Source: Burkholderia sp. D-99 (GTDB taxonomy: Bacteria > Pseudomonadota > Gammaproteobacteria > Burkholderiales > Burkholderiaceae). From it: a DNA stretch of 64,000 nt. The stretch spans positions 558,001-622,000 of the forward strand of contig NZ_JAAOXM010000003.1 of the NCBI RefSeq assembly GCF_011605345.1. The letters run 5' to 3'. Numbering within the stretch: the first letter of the stretch is position 1; each line of letters opens with the position of its first letter. The notes beneath the pieces were generated by a model that saw nothing but the letters and a program-made list of their open reading frames with translations, was not told the DNA's origin and searched no databases. Below, piece by piece: positions 62,970-64,000 of the stretch. A program made the position numbers and the translations under genes.

Positions 62970-64000
62970 TCAGGCCTTCGCGAGCTTGATGCTGGTTTGC
63001 TCGGCAGTCAGGTAGCCGACGCTCGCGCCGAAGCGGTCCTTGAAGTTCGTGCGCACGAGCGGATCGAGCGTCGGCTTGACCTTGTCGTGCAGCGGCGATT
63101 CCCAGTCGCCCGCGTGCTGGAAGTTGCTCATGATGTACGTCCAGCCGTTGATCTCGTCGACCGCGTGCAGGCCCGTCGATTCCGCGCCGGCCGGGCACGA
63201 CAGCACGCGCACGAGCGACTTCGTGTCGACGTTGTAGGCCCACAGGAAGTTGTTCACGTGCATGCCCGAGTCTTCGCCGATGAAGAGCGTGCGCAGTTTT
63301 TCGGAGAACTTCAGGTTGTCCGGGTTCGCGATCTTGTCCTGGTGCGCGAGGTTGCCGAGCGCATCGGCCGTGGCGAGATCCTCGCCGACGAGCGCGGCCG
63401 GCGCGCCCATGTCGACCGGCACCCATTCGCTGTCGATCGCGCTGCCCGTCGTGTCGCGCTGGCTGCCCTTCAGGTTCAGTGCATAGACGGCGCCAGCTGC
63501 GATCTTCTTGTCGACCGCGACGTCGCGCGACACCGCGTTGCCCTTGACCATCGACGTCTCGATCCGCGACATCGCCGTGTAGACGATCTTGTCCTTCGCG
63601 TTCACGGTCGTGCCTTCGAGCTTCGTGAAGCCCATGCTGCCGCCGAGCAGCGCCGCATAGCGGTGCGTCTCGAGGAACGCGGCCGCCTTTTCCATCCCCG
63701 GCTTCACGCGCATCCAGTTGAACTTGCCGCCGAAGTGGATCTTCGTATAGCTCGCATCGTTCGGGTCGGTGGTCACCAGGTCCATGATGTCCGACGCCTT
63801 CAGCGTGTTCGCGAGCGTTTCGATTTCGCCACTCGTCGCATGGCCGATCCTGATCCACGTCAGCGTGGCGGTACCCGCGCCGGCGGACGACGTCTGCGTC
63901 CACTTCGCGACGTACAGCGTGCCGGCCGACAGGTCGGCCGCTTTGTCCGCGACGAACATGAACAGGCCGCCGTTGGTTGCGTCGTCACCCATCATCACGG
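62970..64000 (-). CDS. phoX: PhoX-like alkaline phosphatase (DUF839), 3' part
   Basis: Partial: the frame is open to the right edge, so the N-terminal part is missing. The visible 343 residues match the C-terminal part of PhoX/DUF839 phosphatases: MGDDATNGGLFMFVADKAADLSAGTLYVAKW, GEDSGMHVNNFLWAYNVDTKSLVRVLSCPAGAESTGLHAVDEINGWTYIMSNFQHAGDW. Family members are large Tat-exported, calcium-dependent phosphatases that release phosphate from phosphomonoesters and are induced by phosphate starvation. The signal peptide and promoter are outside the window. Confidence 0.88.
   Translation of the reverse strand, partial: VMMGDDATNGGLFMFVADKAADLSAGTLYVAKWTQTSSAGAGTATLTWIRIGHATSGEIETLANTLKASDIMDLVTTDPNDASYTKIHFGGKFNWMRVKPGMEKAAAFLETHRYAALLGGSMGFTKLEGTTVNAKDKIVYTAMSRIETSMVKGNAVSRDVAVDKKIAAGAVYALNLKGSQRDTTGSAIDSEWVPVDMGAPAALVGEDLATADALGNLAHQDKIANPDNLKFSEKLRTLFIGEDSGMHVNNFLWAYNVDTKSLVRVLSCPAGAESTGLHAVDEINGWTYIMSNFQHAGDWESPLHDKVKPTLDPLVRTNFKDRFGASVGYLTAEQTSIKLAKA

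Overview
The window looks like part of the main chromosome of a Burkholderia cepacia complex species or a very close relative. The evidence is high GC with strong GC3 bias, several genes of betaproteobacterial type (ast pathway with a two-subunit AstA, HpnIJKL hopanoid genes, plcN-type phospholipase C, MdtABC-type RND pump), and GTG/TTG starts that are backed by good ribosome binding sites. This is an inference from protein families and gene order; no database search was run.

Layout. 1-1258: the 3' end of pgsA, then a tRNA operon (three near-identical tRNA-Gly(GCC) and one tRNA-Cys) behind a near-consensus promoter. This echoes the pgsA-glyW-cysT order of enterobacteria. 1384-7629: small metabolic and regulatory genes (three GNAT acetyltransferases, an XRE-cupin regulator, an orphan ParD-like antitoxin overlapping map, a free-methionine-sulfoxide reductase, a LysR/pirin divergent pair). 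7652-9628: a copper delivery operon on the minus strand (SCO1, PCuAC chaperone, CtaG-type protein). 9911-12039: otsB-otsA trehalose synthesis. 12119-17127: an ABC exporter, a GT4 glycosyltransferase and two membrane proteins. 17353-19825: divergent gudD and its probable GntR regulator. 19964-27036: a LivK-type binding protein, Tat-exported phospholipase C, pdxY, an alpha/beta hydrolase and a luciferase-like oxidoreductase. 27677-33004: hopanoid head-group genes hpnI, hpnJ, hpnK, hpnL and a double-repeat lipoprotein. 33275-45971: an arginine uptake and degradation block, hisQMP-type transporter, AraC-type ArgR-like regulator, a 0.83 kb inverted-repeat element, the complete ast operon (astC, astA alpha, astA beta, astD, astB, astE), and finally the periplasmic binding protein. 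46072-53253: HDOD and PAS-GGDEF-EAL signalling genes, an exported peroxiredoxin, an SDR protein, a NYN/OST-HTH nuclease-like gene flanked by tandem repeats, and a glyoxalase-fold protein. 53359-62349: mdtABC-like efflux genes under a neighbouring IclR regulator. 62350-64000: a candidate small RNA locus, then the 3' part of a phoX-like gene running off the right edge.

The coding content is mostly ordinary core chromosome. The unexplained material is intergenic: (1) the 36573-37405 element, two 287-bp inverted arms around a 259-bp core between the arginine regulator and astC; (2) three short tandem arrays placed at or just after stop codons (17125, 52657, 62900), whose 14-, 11- and 14-bp units are all 2 modulo 3 and carry stop codons, so that in the first two, stops fall in all three frames; (3) a probable operator-controlled small RNA at about 62571-62697; (4) several operator-like palindromes and RNA hairpins next to specific genes.
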